A stretch of 64,000 nucleotides of DNA from Oscillospiraceae bacterium (GCA_015069045.1 SVJJ01000001.1:92621-156620); one strand, 5' to 3'; shown: positions 9,449-17,888, numbered from the stretch's first letter. Notes: a model not told the origin generated them from the letters alone. Translations and numbers: made by a program.

Positions 9449-10274
9449 CCGTGAAGAATCTCTTATTCCCAAGCTGGGTGTTATTACAGATGTGCGCATA
9501 GACACACCGGATATTAAAACCTTTCGTGTTGTTACGCCGGATGGGAAAAAGGTGTTTGAACATCGGCCCGGGCAGTGTGCCATGCTTTCAATTCCGGGCG
9601 TTGGTGAGGCAATGTTTTCCATCACTTCTTCTCCTACCAACACAGAATATATGGAGTTCTCTATTAAAAAATGTGGCTGTGTAACCGAGTGGTTGCATCA
9701 GGCCGAGGTAGGTCAGCAAATTACCATTAGAGGGCCTTACGGCAAGCCTTTTCCCGTAGATGATGCCTTTGCCGGACAAAATCTTTTGTTTATTGCCGGC
9801 GGTGTCGGCTTGGCACCCTTGCGTTCAGTTATTAATTATTGCCGTGATAATCGGGATAAATACGGTGAAATTGACATTGTATACGGTTCGCGCAGTAAGG
9901 ATGATTTGTTGGATTATCAGGAAATCATTAACGAATGGTCAACGGATAGCGGTGTGCGTGTTCACTTAACCATTGATAACCCCCAAGAGGGTTGGGACGG
10001 TCATGTTGGCTTTGTTCCTAACTATGTAAAAGAGTTGGGTTTTGATACAAATAAAACAGCCGTTTTATGCGGACCACCTATTATGATTAAGTTTACCTTA
10101 GAGGGTCTTTGCTCTTTAGGTTTTGAAAAAACACAGATTTATACCACATTGGAACTTAAAATGAAGTGTGGTGTAGGCAAATGCGGAAGATGTAATGTTG
10201 GCTCTAAATATGTTTGTAAAGATGGGCCCGTATTCCGCTTTGACGAGCTGGACGAACTGCCGGATGAATATTAA
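9441..10274 (+). CDS. flxA: FAD/NAD(P)H-binding oxidoreductase, FlxA/AsrB type
   Basis: A 277-residue ferredoxin-reductase-fold protein that should oxidise NADH or NADPH for the Hdr complex. The FAD site includes FSITSSPTN near 55, the NAD(P)-binding start is FIAGGVGLAPLRSVI near 110, and the C-terminal cysteine cluster CGVGKCGRCNVGSKYVC fits a [2Fe-2S] site as in PyrK and AsrB. The start at 9441 has GGAGG 8 bases upstream. Cofactor choice between NADH and NADPH cannot be told by eye. It is the only visible pyridine-nucleotide entry point of the cluster. Confidence 0.87.
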   Translation: MNNREESLIPKLGVITDVRIDTPDIKTFRVVTPDGKKVFEHRPGQCAMLSIPGVGEAMFSITSSPTNTEYMEFSIKKCGCVTEWLHQAEVGQQITIRGPYGKPFPVDDAFAGQNLLFIAGGVGLAPLRSVINYCRDNRDKYGEIDIVYGSRSKDDLLDYQEIINEWSTDSGVRVHLTIDNPQEGWDGHVGFVPNYVKELGFDTNKTAVLCGPPIMIKFTLEGLCSLGFEKTQIYTTLELKMKCGVGKCGRCNVGSKYVCKDGPVFRFDELDELPDEY

Positions 10275-10286
10275 AGGAGTGATAGT

Positions 10287-10961
10287 ATGGAAAACATGGT
10301 AAAAGTTTTTCTGTTTGGCAAGCAATACGAAATCCCTGATAATTTAACAATTATGAGTGCAATGGAATATGCAGGCTATCAGTTGGTCCGTGGTTGCGGT
10401 TGCCGAAATGGTTTTTGCGGTGCCTGTGCGACCATTTATCGCATTAAAGGTGACCGGGAATTAAAAGCCTGTCTTGCCTGTCAGACAAAGGTTGAGGACA
10501 ATATGTATGTTGCTACTTTGCCTTTCTTCCCTTTGGTTAAGCAGGTATATGATATAGAAACCGTTAAGACCACAGAAGCCGTTATGATGCAACTCTATCC
10601 GGAGATTTACGCATGTATCGGTTGTAATGCCTGCACAAAAAGCTGTACACAGGAATTGAACGTTATGCAGTATATTGCCTATGCACAACGTGGCGATTTT
10701 GAAAAATGTGCCGAGGAGTCGTTTGACTGTGTTATGTGCGGTGTTTGTTCTTCGCGCTGTCCTGCCGGTATTTCACATCCTCAGGTTGCCATGCTGGCAA
10801 GACGAATTAACGGTAAGTACCTGGCTCCCGATTGCGGCCATTTAGAGGACAGAGTTAAGGAAATCAAAGACGGAACCTTTAATGACCTAATTGAAGCCCT
10901 TATGCAAAAACCAATTGATGAAATGAAAGAGTTATATAATACTCGTGAAATTGAGAAGTAA
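10287..10961 (+). CDS. Fumarate reductase/succinate dehydrogenase-type iron-sulfur subunit
   Basis: A 224-residue protein with an N-terminal plant-type [2Fe-2S] domain (GCGCRNGFCGACATIY near 36-51, ACLAC near 61) and two ferredoxin sites, CIGCNACTKSC near 112 and CVMCGVCSSRC near 151. This domain order is that of FrdB/SdhB. It lacks the CCG domain that TfrB of methanogen thiol:fumarate reductase carries at its C-terminus. HdrB in the same cluster has two such domains, so the TfrB function may be split over separate proteins here. AGGAG precedes the start, and the flavoprotein gene begins 14 bp downstream. Confidence 0.88.
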   Translation: MENMVKVFLFGKQYEIPDNLTIMSAMEYAGYQLVRGCGCRNGFCGACATIYRIKGDRELKACLACQTKVEDNMYVATLPFFPLVKQVYDIETVKTTEAVMMQLYPEIYACIGCNACTKSCTQELNVMQYIAYAQRGDFEKCAEESFDCVMCGVCSSRCPAGISHPQVAMLARRINGKYLAPDCGHLEDRVKEIKDGTFNDLIEALMQKPIDEMKELYNTREIEK

Positions 10962-10975
10962 GGAGGATGATGAAT

Positions 10976-12583
10976 ATGTATTCGGAAAAATTTCAAAGTT
11001 CAATCGCTGCTGTTGCGGCGGCCAGAGAAAAAAATATTGCCTTAGAACCGGAACGTATGACGGCACAGCAAAAGGAAGACCTGCTGGCTCAATATCATCC
11101 TGATTATAAGCAAGATGAGTTTGCTGTTTTGAAAATTGGTCCCAATAAAGGGCAAAAAGTTCCTATTGAACTGGCAGCTATGTTGCAGGCTCACAGCCGT
11201 ATTAAGGCAGGGGATGTTGACCTTACAAACCCGGATTATGAAACCGATGTGTTAATTATTGGTGGCGGTGGTGCCGGTTCTTCTGCAGCGATTGAGGCAG
11301 ATGAGGCGGGTGCTAAGGTTATGATTGTAACAAAGCTCCGTATTGGTGACGCCAACACCATGATGGCAGAGGGCGGTATTCAGGCTGCGGATAAGCCTAA
11401 TGATTCTCCGGCTATTCATTTTGTGGATGCTTTTGGTGGTGGACATTTTGCCGCTAAAAGAGAATTGCTTTCTAAGTTGGTTTGTGATGCACCTGATGCT
11501 ATTTTGTGGCTTTCAAAATTAGGTGTTGAGTTTGACAAGGAACAAGATGGAACAATGGTGACCACCCATGGTGGCGGTACCTCTCGTAAACGTATGCATG
11601 CGGCTAAGGACTATTCCGGTGCTGAAATTATGAGAACCCTGCGGGATGAGGTGTTAAACCGTCAAATCCCTGTTGTTGATTTTACAGCTGCCATTGAGTT
11701 GATTTTAGATGAAAATGGTCATGCGGCCGGTGCAGTGTTGATGAACATGGAAACTAAGGAACTTTTGGTTGCCAAGGCAAAAACTGTTATCATTGCAACT
11801 GGTGGCGCAGGCAGAATGCACTACCAAGGTTTCCCCACCTCCAACCACTATGGTGCAACAGCAGATGGTTTGGTGCTGGGTTACAGAGTAGGGGCTAAGC
11901 TGTTATATCCGGAAACATTGCAATATCATCCCACGGGTGCTGCCTATCCGGAGCAGATTTTTGGCGCGTTGGTTACAGAAAAAGTGCGTTCCTTAGGCGC
12001 TAAACTTGTAAATGTTCATGGGGAAGTGTTTATGCATCCCCTGGAAACCCGCGATGTTGCAGCTGCTTCTATTATTCGCGAGTGTGATGACCGAGGTAAT
12101 GGTGTGGATACCGGTAATGGTCTGGGCTTGTGGTTGGATACACCTATGATTGAAGCTATTGGCGGTGAGGGTACGATTGAAAAACGTATTCCTGCCATGA
12201 TGAGAATGTTTGGTAAATATGGGATTGATATTCGCAAAGAGCCTATTTTAGTATATCCTACCCTCCATTATCAAAATGGTGGTTTGGATATTACCCCTGA
12301 CGGTATGACAACCAATGTTACGAATTTATTTGTTGCCGGCGAGGCCGTTGGTGGCATCCATGGTAAAAACAGATTAATGGGTAACTCCTTGTTAGATATA
12401 ATTGTTTTTGGTCGTGGTGCAGGTCAAAGTGCAGCTAAAGCGGCTCAAACAGCTAAGGTAGGCAAACTCACTCTTGACCATATTGAAAAATTTGAACAGG
12501 AAATTGCATCAGCCAATATTGATACAAATGAGGTTTCGCCTAAATTACTTCCCAATTATACCAGGCGAAAAAACGAAAATTAA
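10976..12583 (+). CDS. Fumarate reductase flavoprotein subunit, soluble type
   Basis: FAD protein expected to reduce fumarate to succinate. From the start at 10976 (GGAGG 9 bases upstream; ATGs at 10967 and 10970 are too close) it has 535 residues. The dinucleotide fold IIGGGGAGSSAA is at about 95-106. Active-site family features follow: QYHPTG near 316-321, an arginine in LVTEKVRSLG near 338, HYQNGG near 431 and GKNRLMGNSLLD with Arg near 466. About 90 residues precede the FAD fold, an uncommon extension. No signal peptide and no membrane anchor gene were found, so it should work in the cytoplasm. L-aspartate oxidase is less likely, because an FrdB-like partner is adjacent. Confidence 0.88.
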   Translation: MYSEKFQSSIAAVAAAREKNIALEPERMTAQQKEDLLAQYHPDYKQDEFAVLKIGPNKGQKVPIELAAMLQAHSRIKAGDVDLTNPDYETDVLIIGGGGAGSSAAIEADEAGAKVMIVTKLRIGDANTMMAEGGIQAADKPNDSPAIHFVDAFGGGHFAAKRELLSKLVCDAPDAILWLSKLGVEFDKEQDGTMVTTHGGGTSRKRMHAAKDYSGAEIMRTLRDEVLNRQIPVVDFTAAIELILDENGHAAGAVLMNMETKELLVAKAKTVIIATGGAGRMHYQGFPTSNHYGATADGLVLGYRVGAKLLYPETLQYHPTGAAYPEQIFGALVTEKVRSLGAKLVNVHGEVFMHPLETRDVAAASIIRECDDRGNGVDTGNGLGLWLDTPMIEAIGGEGTIEKRIPAMMRMFGKYGIDIRKEPILVYPTLHYQNGGLDITPDGMTTNVTNLFVAGEAVGGIHGKNRLMGNSLLDIIVFGRGAGQSAAKAAQTAKVGKLTLDHIEKFEQEIASANIDTNEVSPKLLPNYTRRKNEN

Positions 12584-12608
12584 TCAACATTAGAAAGAGG
12601 TTTTTGAC

Positions 12609-13838
12609 ATGAGCTTATTTGGTGGCGTTGTTTCTGTTACAGGCGTTGCATTTTTTATGTTTTCCGTTCTTGCAGTAGCATTTTTAGGCTATGCATTGGG
12701 ACGTATTACCATTAAAGGCGTTTCATTAGGTACCGCTGGGGTATTTATTGTTGCCTTGTTATTCGGTTGTTTCTTCTATAATCCTTTAGAAGCACAGCTT
12801 TCCGGATATGCCGATAAGGCACTGAAAATTGTTGAGAACTTGGGACTGATTTTATTTGTTACCTCTGTTGGGTTTATTGCAGGACCAAAGTTTTTCAGTA
12901 ATATGAAGAAAAACTTTAAATCCTATGTGTTGTTAGGGCTAATTATTATTATTTCAGGCGGGCTTGCAGCCGTTGGTTGTATTTATCTAGGCAGAGCCTT
13001 GGGAGAAACAGATTACGAAGGATTTACGGCTATGATTGTTGGCCTTCTTTCCGGTGCTCTAACATCTACGCCGGCCTTTTCGGCAGCCAAAGATACAGTA
13101 GCTTCTCAGTATGAAAGTTTGGTTTCGGTTGGTCATGGTATTGCTTATATCTTCGGTGTTATTGGCGTTGTACTCTTTGTTCAGCTTGTTCCCAAATTTA
13201 TGAAAGCGAACATGGAAGAGGAGCGTGCCAAACTAATTCAGGTTTCAGATGGAACAGCTAAAAAGACTTACACAGGCAAGCTGATTGACCTTGATGGTTT
13301 TGGCTTTGGTGTTTTTTCCGTGGCAGCGGTTGTTGGTATTTTTGTTGGTATGATTAAAGTTCCCTTAACAACAAATGGCCTTTCTGGTACCACCTTTTCT
13401 TTAACAACAACAGGTGGTTGTCTGCTCATGGCCTTGTTGTTTGGCCACTTTGGTAGAATTGGTAAAATCAGCATTATGCCACAGGAATCAACCCTTAAGG
13501 TTCTTCGTGAGCTTGGACTTATGCTGTTTTTAGTGTGTGCCGGTATTCCCGGTGGTGCTGATTTTGTGGAGTTCTTTGACCCTATGTATTTTGTGTATGG
13601 TGTCATTATGACAATTTTGCCTATGATCATAGGATTTGTTTTTGCCAAGTATGTTTTAAAGCTGAGTTTACTTAATAACCTTGGTTCCATTACGGGCGGT
13701 ATGACCAGCACACCTGCTTTGGGCACGATCATTAATATATCGGGCACAGAGGATGTTGCGTCAGCTTATGCAGCAACCTATCCTATTGCTCTAATCAGTG
13801 TTGTTTTAATTTCACAGTTGCTTATTATTTTGTTTTAG
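12609..13838 (+). CDS. Aspartate:alanine exchanger-type transporter (AAE family), no RCK domains
   Basis: A 409-residue membrane protein with about 10 to 11 hydrophobic segments. The two halves repeat a signature, GLLSGALTSTPAFSAA in the first and GSITGGMTSTPALGTI in the second, as in the duplicated Asp-Al_Ex domain of AspT-type exchangers. AspT has regulatory TrkA-C domains between the halves; here there is only a short charged loop (about 195-230). The family includes dicarboxylate and amino acid exchangers. As last gene of the malate-fumarate-succinate cluster it may bring in malate, fumarate or aspartate or export succinate. That substrate is an inference from context. Confidence 0.82.
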   Translation: MSLFGGVVSVTGVAFFMFSVLAVAFLGYALGRITIKGVSLGTAGVFIVALLFGCFFYNPLEAQLSGYADKALKIVENLGLILFVTSVGFIAGPKFFSNMKKNFKSYVLLGLIIIISGGLAAVGCIYLGRALGETDYEGFTAMIVGLLSGALTSTPAFSAAKDTVASQYESLVSVGHGIAYIFGVIGVVLFVQLVPKFMKANMEEERAKLIQVSDGTAKKTYTGKLIDLDGFGFGVFSVAAVVGIFVGMIKVPLTTNGLSGTTFSLTTTGGCLLMALLFGHFGRIGKISIMPQESTLKVLRELGLMLFLVCAGIPGGADFVEFFDPMYFVYGVIMTILPMIIGFVFAKYVLKLSLLNNLGSITGGMTSTPALGTIINISGTEDVASAYAATYPIALISVVLISQLLIILF

Positions 13839-13871
13839 TGTGTGATATTTTAATGCAGTAAAGCTGATGAT

Positions 13872-13912
13872 AAAAATCATGGTGTTGTTTTAGGCAGCAT
13901 CATGATTTTTTT
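13872..13912 (+). terminator. Rho-independent terminator ending the fumarate cluster
   Basis: AAAAATCATGGTG pairs with CATCATGATTTTT across a 12-nt loop, with one G-T pair, and runs into seven T. It lies 33 bases after the transporter stop. Confidence 0.85.
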
Positions 13913-13966
13913 ATTGTATAAAACAGATAGCTAAGAGTGCTTTTTTACGAAGATAGAGCGAAATTA

Positions 13967-13995
13967 TTGACATGTGCGTTAAACCATATTATAAT
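13967..13995 (+). promoter_or_regulatory. Perfect consensus sigma-A promoter
   Basis: TTGACA and TATAAT are spaced by exactly 17 bp, the textbook optimum. It lies 87 bases before the small FTR-like gene at 14083 and just after the terminator of the preceding cluster, so the FTR/thioredoxin pair has its own strong promoter. Confidence 0.88.
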
Positions 13996-14082
13996 AGAAA
14001 TAACATGTATTGTAATCGTATGAAGGGGAAATCTATACCTGAGGCGTGAAGAGGAAAACAAGAACAATTAAGGAGTTGAACA

Positions 14083-14280
14083 ATGAGTATTGCGCTAAAT
14101 ACGGACAAAGAGATTGTAAAGGTGGTAAAAGAAGGCCTAAAAAAGACAGGAGGGTATTGTCCCTGTGTAAGAGAACAATCAGAAGATACGAAATGCATGT
14201 GTAAAGAGTTTAGAGAGCAGATTAAAGATCCTGAATTTGAGGGATATTGTCATTGTATGTTATATTATAAAAGTCGGTAG
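14083..14280 (+). CDS. Ferredoxin:thioredoxin reductase catalytic-subunit-like protein, small
   Basis: A 65-residue protein with CPC (26-28), CMC (38-40) and CHC (56-58). Classical FTR catalytic subunits have CPC, CPC and CHC holding a [4Fe-4S] cluster beside a redox disulfide. Here the spacings are 9 and 15 residues rather than 16 and 8, and the chain is about half the usual length, as in minimal FTR-like proteins of anaerobes. A ribosome site AAGGAG precedes it. Thioredoxin follows 37 bp downstream. It probably moves electrons from reduced ferredoxin to that thioredoxin. No FTR variable subunit is seen. Confidence 0.82.
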   Translation: MSIALNTDKEIVKVVKEGLKKTGGYCPCVREQSEDTKCMCKEFREQIKDPEFEGYCHCMLYYKSR

Positions 14281-14317
14281 AAAGCCAAATTAGACTAAAG
14301 AGTAAAGGAGCTAAAAA

Positions 14318-14629
14318 ATGAGTGAAATTAAAATTACAAAGGAAAATTTTGAACAAGAGGTATTAAATTCGGACAAGCCTGTGCTGATAGATTTTTGGGC
14401 AACCTGGTGTGGCCCCTGCAAAATGATTGCGCCGGTTATTGAAGAAATTGCAAATGAAGCAAAGGGTGCATTTAAAGTTGGTAAGGTTAATGTAGATGAA
14501 GAGCCTGAACTTGCATCGGATTTTCAGGTGGTATCCATCCCCATGCTTGTGGTTATTAAAAATAAAAAGGTTGTAAATACTGCCGTTGGATTCAGACCAA
14601 AAGAACAGATTTTAGAACTTCTCAAATAG
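14318..14629 (+). CDS. trxA: Thioredoxin
   Basis: A 103-residue thioredoxin with the active site FWATWCGPCKMIAP near 26-39 and the cis-proline stretch SIPMLVVIKNKK. It reduces protein disulfides in the cytoplasm. Its partner gene is the FTR-like protein just upstream instead of an NADPH thioredoxin reductase, so reduction by ferredoxin is likely. GGAG lies 8 bases before the start. Confidence 0.96.
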   Translation: MSEIKITKENFEQEVLNSDKPVLIDFWATWCGPCKMIAPVIEEIANEAKGAFKVGKVNVDEEPELASDFQVVSIPMLVVIKNKKVVNTAVGFRPKEQILELLK

Positions 14630-14632
14630 GGA

Positions 14633-14700
14633 ACCTGCCGGCAGGTGAACGCGTCTATATTTATTAAAAAGGACGAGGAAAACCGTTTTCAATAAACGGT
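14633..14700. repeat. Two inverted repeats after thioredoxin
   Basis: A perfect 14-bp palindrome ACCTGCCGGCAGGT (14633-14646) and a hairpin ACCGTTT/AAACGGT (14682-14700) lie between trxA and the next gene. Neither has a T-run, so they do not look like ordinary terminators. The first could be an operator for a dimeric regulator; the function is unknown. Confidence 0.45.
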
Positions 14701-14731
14701 AAATATTAATTCTGCGAAAGGGAGCGAGAGT

Positions 14732-16432
14732 ATGAAAAGAATTATCAGTATCATTTTGGGTTTAACAGTGGTTTGCACGAACTGTATCAGTTCCCTTGCA
14801 AAGACAAATGAAAATAACGATGCATTTACCGTTCTCCACATTCCATATACTACAGAGGGAGAAGATAACTGGAAAAATGTTGTAAAAGCTCGCTATGTGG
14901 ACACAAAAAAGCCTATTACACTATCTTGTACCTATTCAGACAGGCTGTATGCAACTGTTCCCAGAGACTCCGCTCATAGAGAAATTGAGGCCTTTGAAAC
15001 AACGGAAATGCAGTTTGCTGACTATGATGCATCTCATTATGAATTTCACCCCATGATGGAGCTTTCAAGAACAGGTGTCGTTAAGGGAAACGAAAAAGGG
15101 GAGGCACTTCCTTTTACCAATATTACAAGAGCAGAAGCTACTGCCATGCTTTTGCGGTTTTTAGGTCTAGAGCCATTGGCCATGCAAGGTACGATCAGAA
15201 TTTTTGAAGATGTTACAAGTGACAAATGGTTTTACAGGGAGGTTCTTTCTGCTTACAGTTACGGTTTAGTCAAAGGTGATTCCGAAAGGACCTTTTCGCC
15301 TAATAGAAATATAACAAGGGAAGAATTTGTCGTGATGGCAGCTCGGGCTGTTACGTATGCAAACCTTGGGTGCCCCGGAAATGATAATCTTAATGCTGTT
15401 GATTGTGATACAATCTCTGAATGGGCAAAAGATGCCTACGCGCAGCTTGGTAACTACGTAGCATCGGATGTGGATGAAACAGATGTAGAAAACCCCAAAA
15501 GAGTTTTGAATCCGCAAGTAAGTGCTACCAGATATTTTGTTGCTGATTTATTATACAACATAGCACTCCGTTGCCAAATCTATCCTTCTCAACTTGCAGA
15601 ACAATATGGATTGGATGCAGGTATGCCGGTCATAGATGGTTCTACATCAACCTATCCCTTTACAGAAGCGGTATACGGGAATCTTTTCTCAAATGGGATG
15701 CTTCATCCGTCTACGCCTGCAGAACATTCAAAAAGTCATGCATCCTACCAAAGGCTTATTAATGGCGAAATTGACATGATCTTTGCATCGGTTTACCCCG
15801 CAAGCGATATTTTGAAAATGGCAGAAGAAAAAGGTGTGGAGCTGGAGCTTATTCCCATTGCCTACGACGCTATGATTTTCTTTACCAATCAGGATAACAC
15901 AATAGAGGGCCTGACAGCAGAGCAAATCAGCAACATCTATGTAAGCAATGCATATGCCAACTGGAACGAAGTAGGCGGTCCTGATGCACTCATGTATCCA
16001 TATTGCAGAAATCATGATAGCGGTAGCCATGCCCAAATGGAAAAGCACTTTTTAAATGGCAATGAAATTCATCCTGAGGTGCAAAAAGAAACCTCTATGA
16101 CGATGTCCAACATTCTTACTGATGTTGTGGCTGCCAAAACTGATGAGCCTTTAGGCTACGGGCTGGGTTATAGTATTTACTATTATTATCATAATATGGA
16201 CCCGTTTTATAATACAACGACAAATTTGAAACTTCTTGCCATTGATGGCGTGTATCCCAATGACGACACCATTGCCGATGGCACATATCCCCTTTCCAAC
16301 AATACTTACATTGTTATAAGAAAAGATACACCCATGGATAGTCCGGCGCGTAAGCTGGCAGAATTTATGTTGACAGAGGCAGGTCAGGCCTGTGTAGAGC
16401 AAGCCGGATTTGGTAAACTGCAAGTAGAGTAG
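14732..16432 (+). CDS. SLH-domain surface protein with a PstS-like phosphate-binding domain
   Basis: A 566-residue secreted protein. Residues 1-24 form a signal peptide ending near SSLA. Three S-layer-homology segments follow at about 105-150, 152-206 (FEDVTSDKWFYREVLSAYSYGLVKG) and 215-285, which should anchor it to the cell wall polymer. From about 300 to the end it resembles periplasmic phosphate-binding proteins: IDGSTSTYPFTEAVYG at the start, GYGLGYSIYYYY and a C-terminal LAEFMLTEAGQACVEQAGF typical of the PstS family. No Pst permease or ATPase genes are nearby, so it may trap ligand at the surface or have another role. Confidence 0.8.
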   Translation: MKRIISIILGLTVVCTNCISSLAKTNENNDAFTVLHIPYTTEGEDNWKNVVKARYVDTKKPITLSCTYSDRLYATVPRDSAHREIEAFETTEMQFADYDASHYEFHPMMELSRTGVVKGNEKGEALPFTNITRAEATAMLLRFLGLEPLAMQGTIRIFEDVTSDKWFYREVLSAYSYGLVKGDSERTFSPNRNITREEFVVMAARAVTYANLGCPGNDNLNAVDCDTISEWAKDAYAQLGNYVASDVDETDVENPKRVLNPQVSATRYFVADLLYNIALRCQIYPSQLAEQYGLDAGMPVIDGSTSTYPFTEAVYGNLFSNGMLHPSTPAEHSKSHASYQRLINGEIDMIFASVYPASDILKMAEEKGVELELIPIAYDAMIFFTNQDNTIEGLTAEQISNIYVSNAYANWNEVGGPDALMYPYCRNHDSGSHAQMEKHFLNGNEIHPEVQKETSMTMSNILTDVVAAKTDEPLGYGLGYSIYYYYHNMDPFYNTTTNLKLLAIDGVYPNDDTIADGTYPLSNNTYIVIRKDTPMDSPARKLAEFMLTEAGQACVEQAGFGKLQVE

Positions 16433-16530
16433 AGGTCATGGGCGCACAATTCAAACGGTTTATTGACATGGGGACTACCCCTGACGTATTTTCTTTTATC
16501 GCATGAAAGCATATTATTGGAGGGACACAT

Positions 16531-17391
16531 ATGGCAAACGTTGTCATTCAAAATGAAGAACTTTCTGTTAGAATTAATACTTTAGGTGCGGAGATTACCT
16601 CTATACAGGACCGGAACGGAACGGAATATATTTGGGACGGAAATCCTGATATATGGGAGGGTCATGCACCTATTTTATTCCCAATCGTGAGCGGTTTAGA
16701 GGACGGAAAGTACAGATTTTGCGGCCAGGAATATTATTTAGAGAAGCATGGATTCGCCATGAACAGTGAATTTGAAGTGGAAGAGCAGTCTTTGGATGGT
16801 GTGACCTTTTTGCTCACCTCAAGCGAGCAAACACGAGTTGTTTATCCCTTTGACTTTGAATTTCGCGTCAGATATACACTTTGCGGCAGAAATTTATCAG
16901 TAGATTTTATCACCGCCAACAAAACACAGGGGAACATGTACTATTCTGCCGGTGCTCACGAAGCATATTGCATAGAGGGTGATATTACCAACTATAGCAT
17001 AGTGCTCGAAAAAGATGAAATTCTTCCCCGGTATGAGGTATTACCATCGGGCATCATTAACCCGACACCTGTTCCCTGCTTTAATTCCACTCGGGATTTA
17101 AAGCTTAGTGAGGAATATTTTACCATTGATGCTATTATATTTTTTGATATGCAATCCCGGAGTCTATCACTTAGGGATGATAGAACTGGTAAAGCCATAC
17201 ATATTGATTTCCCCGGCTTTGACACATTGTTGATTTGGAGAAAACCGGGGGCTGCCTATGTATGCATTGAACCCTGGGCAGGAGCGCCGGATTTGCCCTG
17301 GCATCCGGCAGAGGATTTTTCTAGCAAATACAGAATTCGCACCCTTAAAGAGGGCGAAAGCGAAATTTTAACCCATAGGCTTAGATTTTAA
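16531..17391 (+). CDS. Aldose 1-epimerase family protein, LacX-like
   Basis: A 286-residue protein of the galactose mutarotase superfamily, close in length and motif to LacX-type members: LGAEITSIQDRNGTEYIWDG near 18-37, APILFPIVSGL, KHGFAMNSEFEV and CIEPWAGAPDLPW near 250-262. Such enzymes interconvert anomers of free or phosphorylated sugars in the cytoplasm. The substrate cannot be told. GGAGGG precedes the start. The gene stands alone between the SLH protein and a thioesterase, with no sugar operon around it. Confidence 0.85.
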   Translation: MANVVIQNEELSVRINTLGAEITSIQDRNGTEYIWDGNPDIWEGHAPILFPIVSGLEDGKYRFCGQEYYLEKHGFAMNSEFEVEEQSLDGVTFLLTSSEQTRVVYPFDFEFRVRYTLCGRNLSVDFITANKTQGNMYYSAGAHEAYCIEGDITNYSIVLEKDEILPRYEVLPSGIINPTPVPCFNSTRDLKLSEEYFTIDAIIFFDMQSRSLSLRDDRTGKAIHIDFPGFDTLLIWRKPGAAYVCIEPWAGAPDLPWHPAEDFSSKYRIRTLKEGESEILTHRLRF

Positions 17392-17459
17392 TGCGCGTGA
17401 AATGATTTGTGCCGCTATCTTTATGCCTTGTAGATTCTATATATTGTAAGGAGATAACC

Positions 17460-17888
17460 ATGAATTTAGAAGACCTACGAAAAACTTACGAAAAAGACCG
17501 ATTTGCTACCCATGCAGGGTGTCAAATTATTGAAGCAGATAAGGATAAGGTCATTTGCGAAATGCCTCTGTGTGACGATTTGCGAAATGCCCATGGTGGT
17601 ATTATGGGTGGCGCAATCTTTACACTTGCGGATTTTGCTTTTGCCGTAGCATCCAATTTGGAGGGAGTTCCGTCCGTTGTAATTGAATGTAACATTAGAT
17701 ACTATGCTGCAACAAAAGGGGAAAAACTGATCGCAATCTGCACAACCGATAGGGAAGGGCATACGCTTGGTCATTACACGGTTGAAATTAAAGATGATTT
17801 AGACAAAAAAATTGCAGGATATACGGCAATAGCCTACCATCATAGAACCCCTGTTTTACCAAAGAAGGTAGCGGAATCTTCATGTTAA
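17460..17888 (+). CDS. PaaI-type hotdog thioesterase
   Basis: A 142-residue single-domain hotdog protein. DLRNAHGGIMGGAIFTLADFAFAVA near 40-64 carries the HGG motif and the helix of the PaaI/YdiI thioesterase group, which hydrolyses acyl-CoA esters. The start at 17460 is preceded by AAGGAGAT; upstream in-frame sequence lacks a ribosome site. The substrate is unknown. Phenylacetate-CoA ligase is encoded some 40 kb away, so any link to aromatic acids is only a guess. Confidence 0.85.
   Translation: MNLEDLRKTYEKDRFATHAGCQIIEADKDKVICEMPLCDDLRNAHGGIMGGAIFTLADFAFAVASNLEGVPSVVIECNIRYYAATKGEKLIAICTTDREGHTLGHYTVEIKDDLDKKIAGYTAIAYHHRTPVLPKKVAESSC

Noticed and set aside
13268..13747. Open frame of 159 residues on the minus strand inside the transporter gene
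   Set aside because: Antisense shadow of the AAE transporter; no start signal and no recognisable motif.
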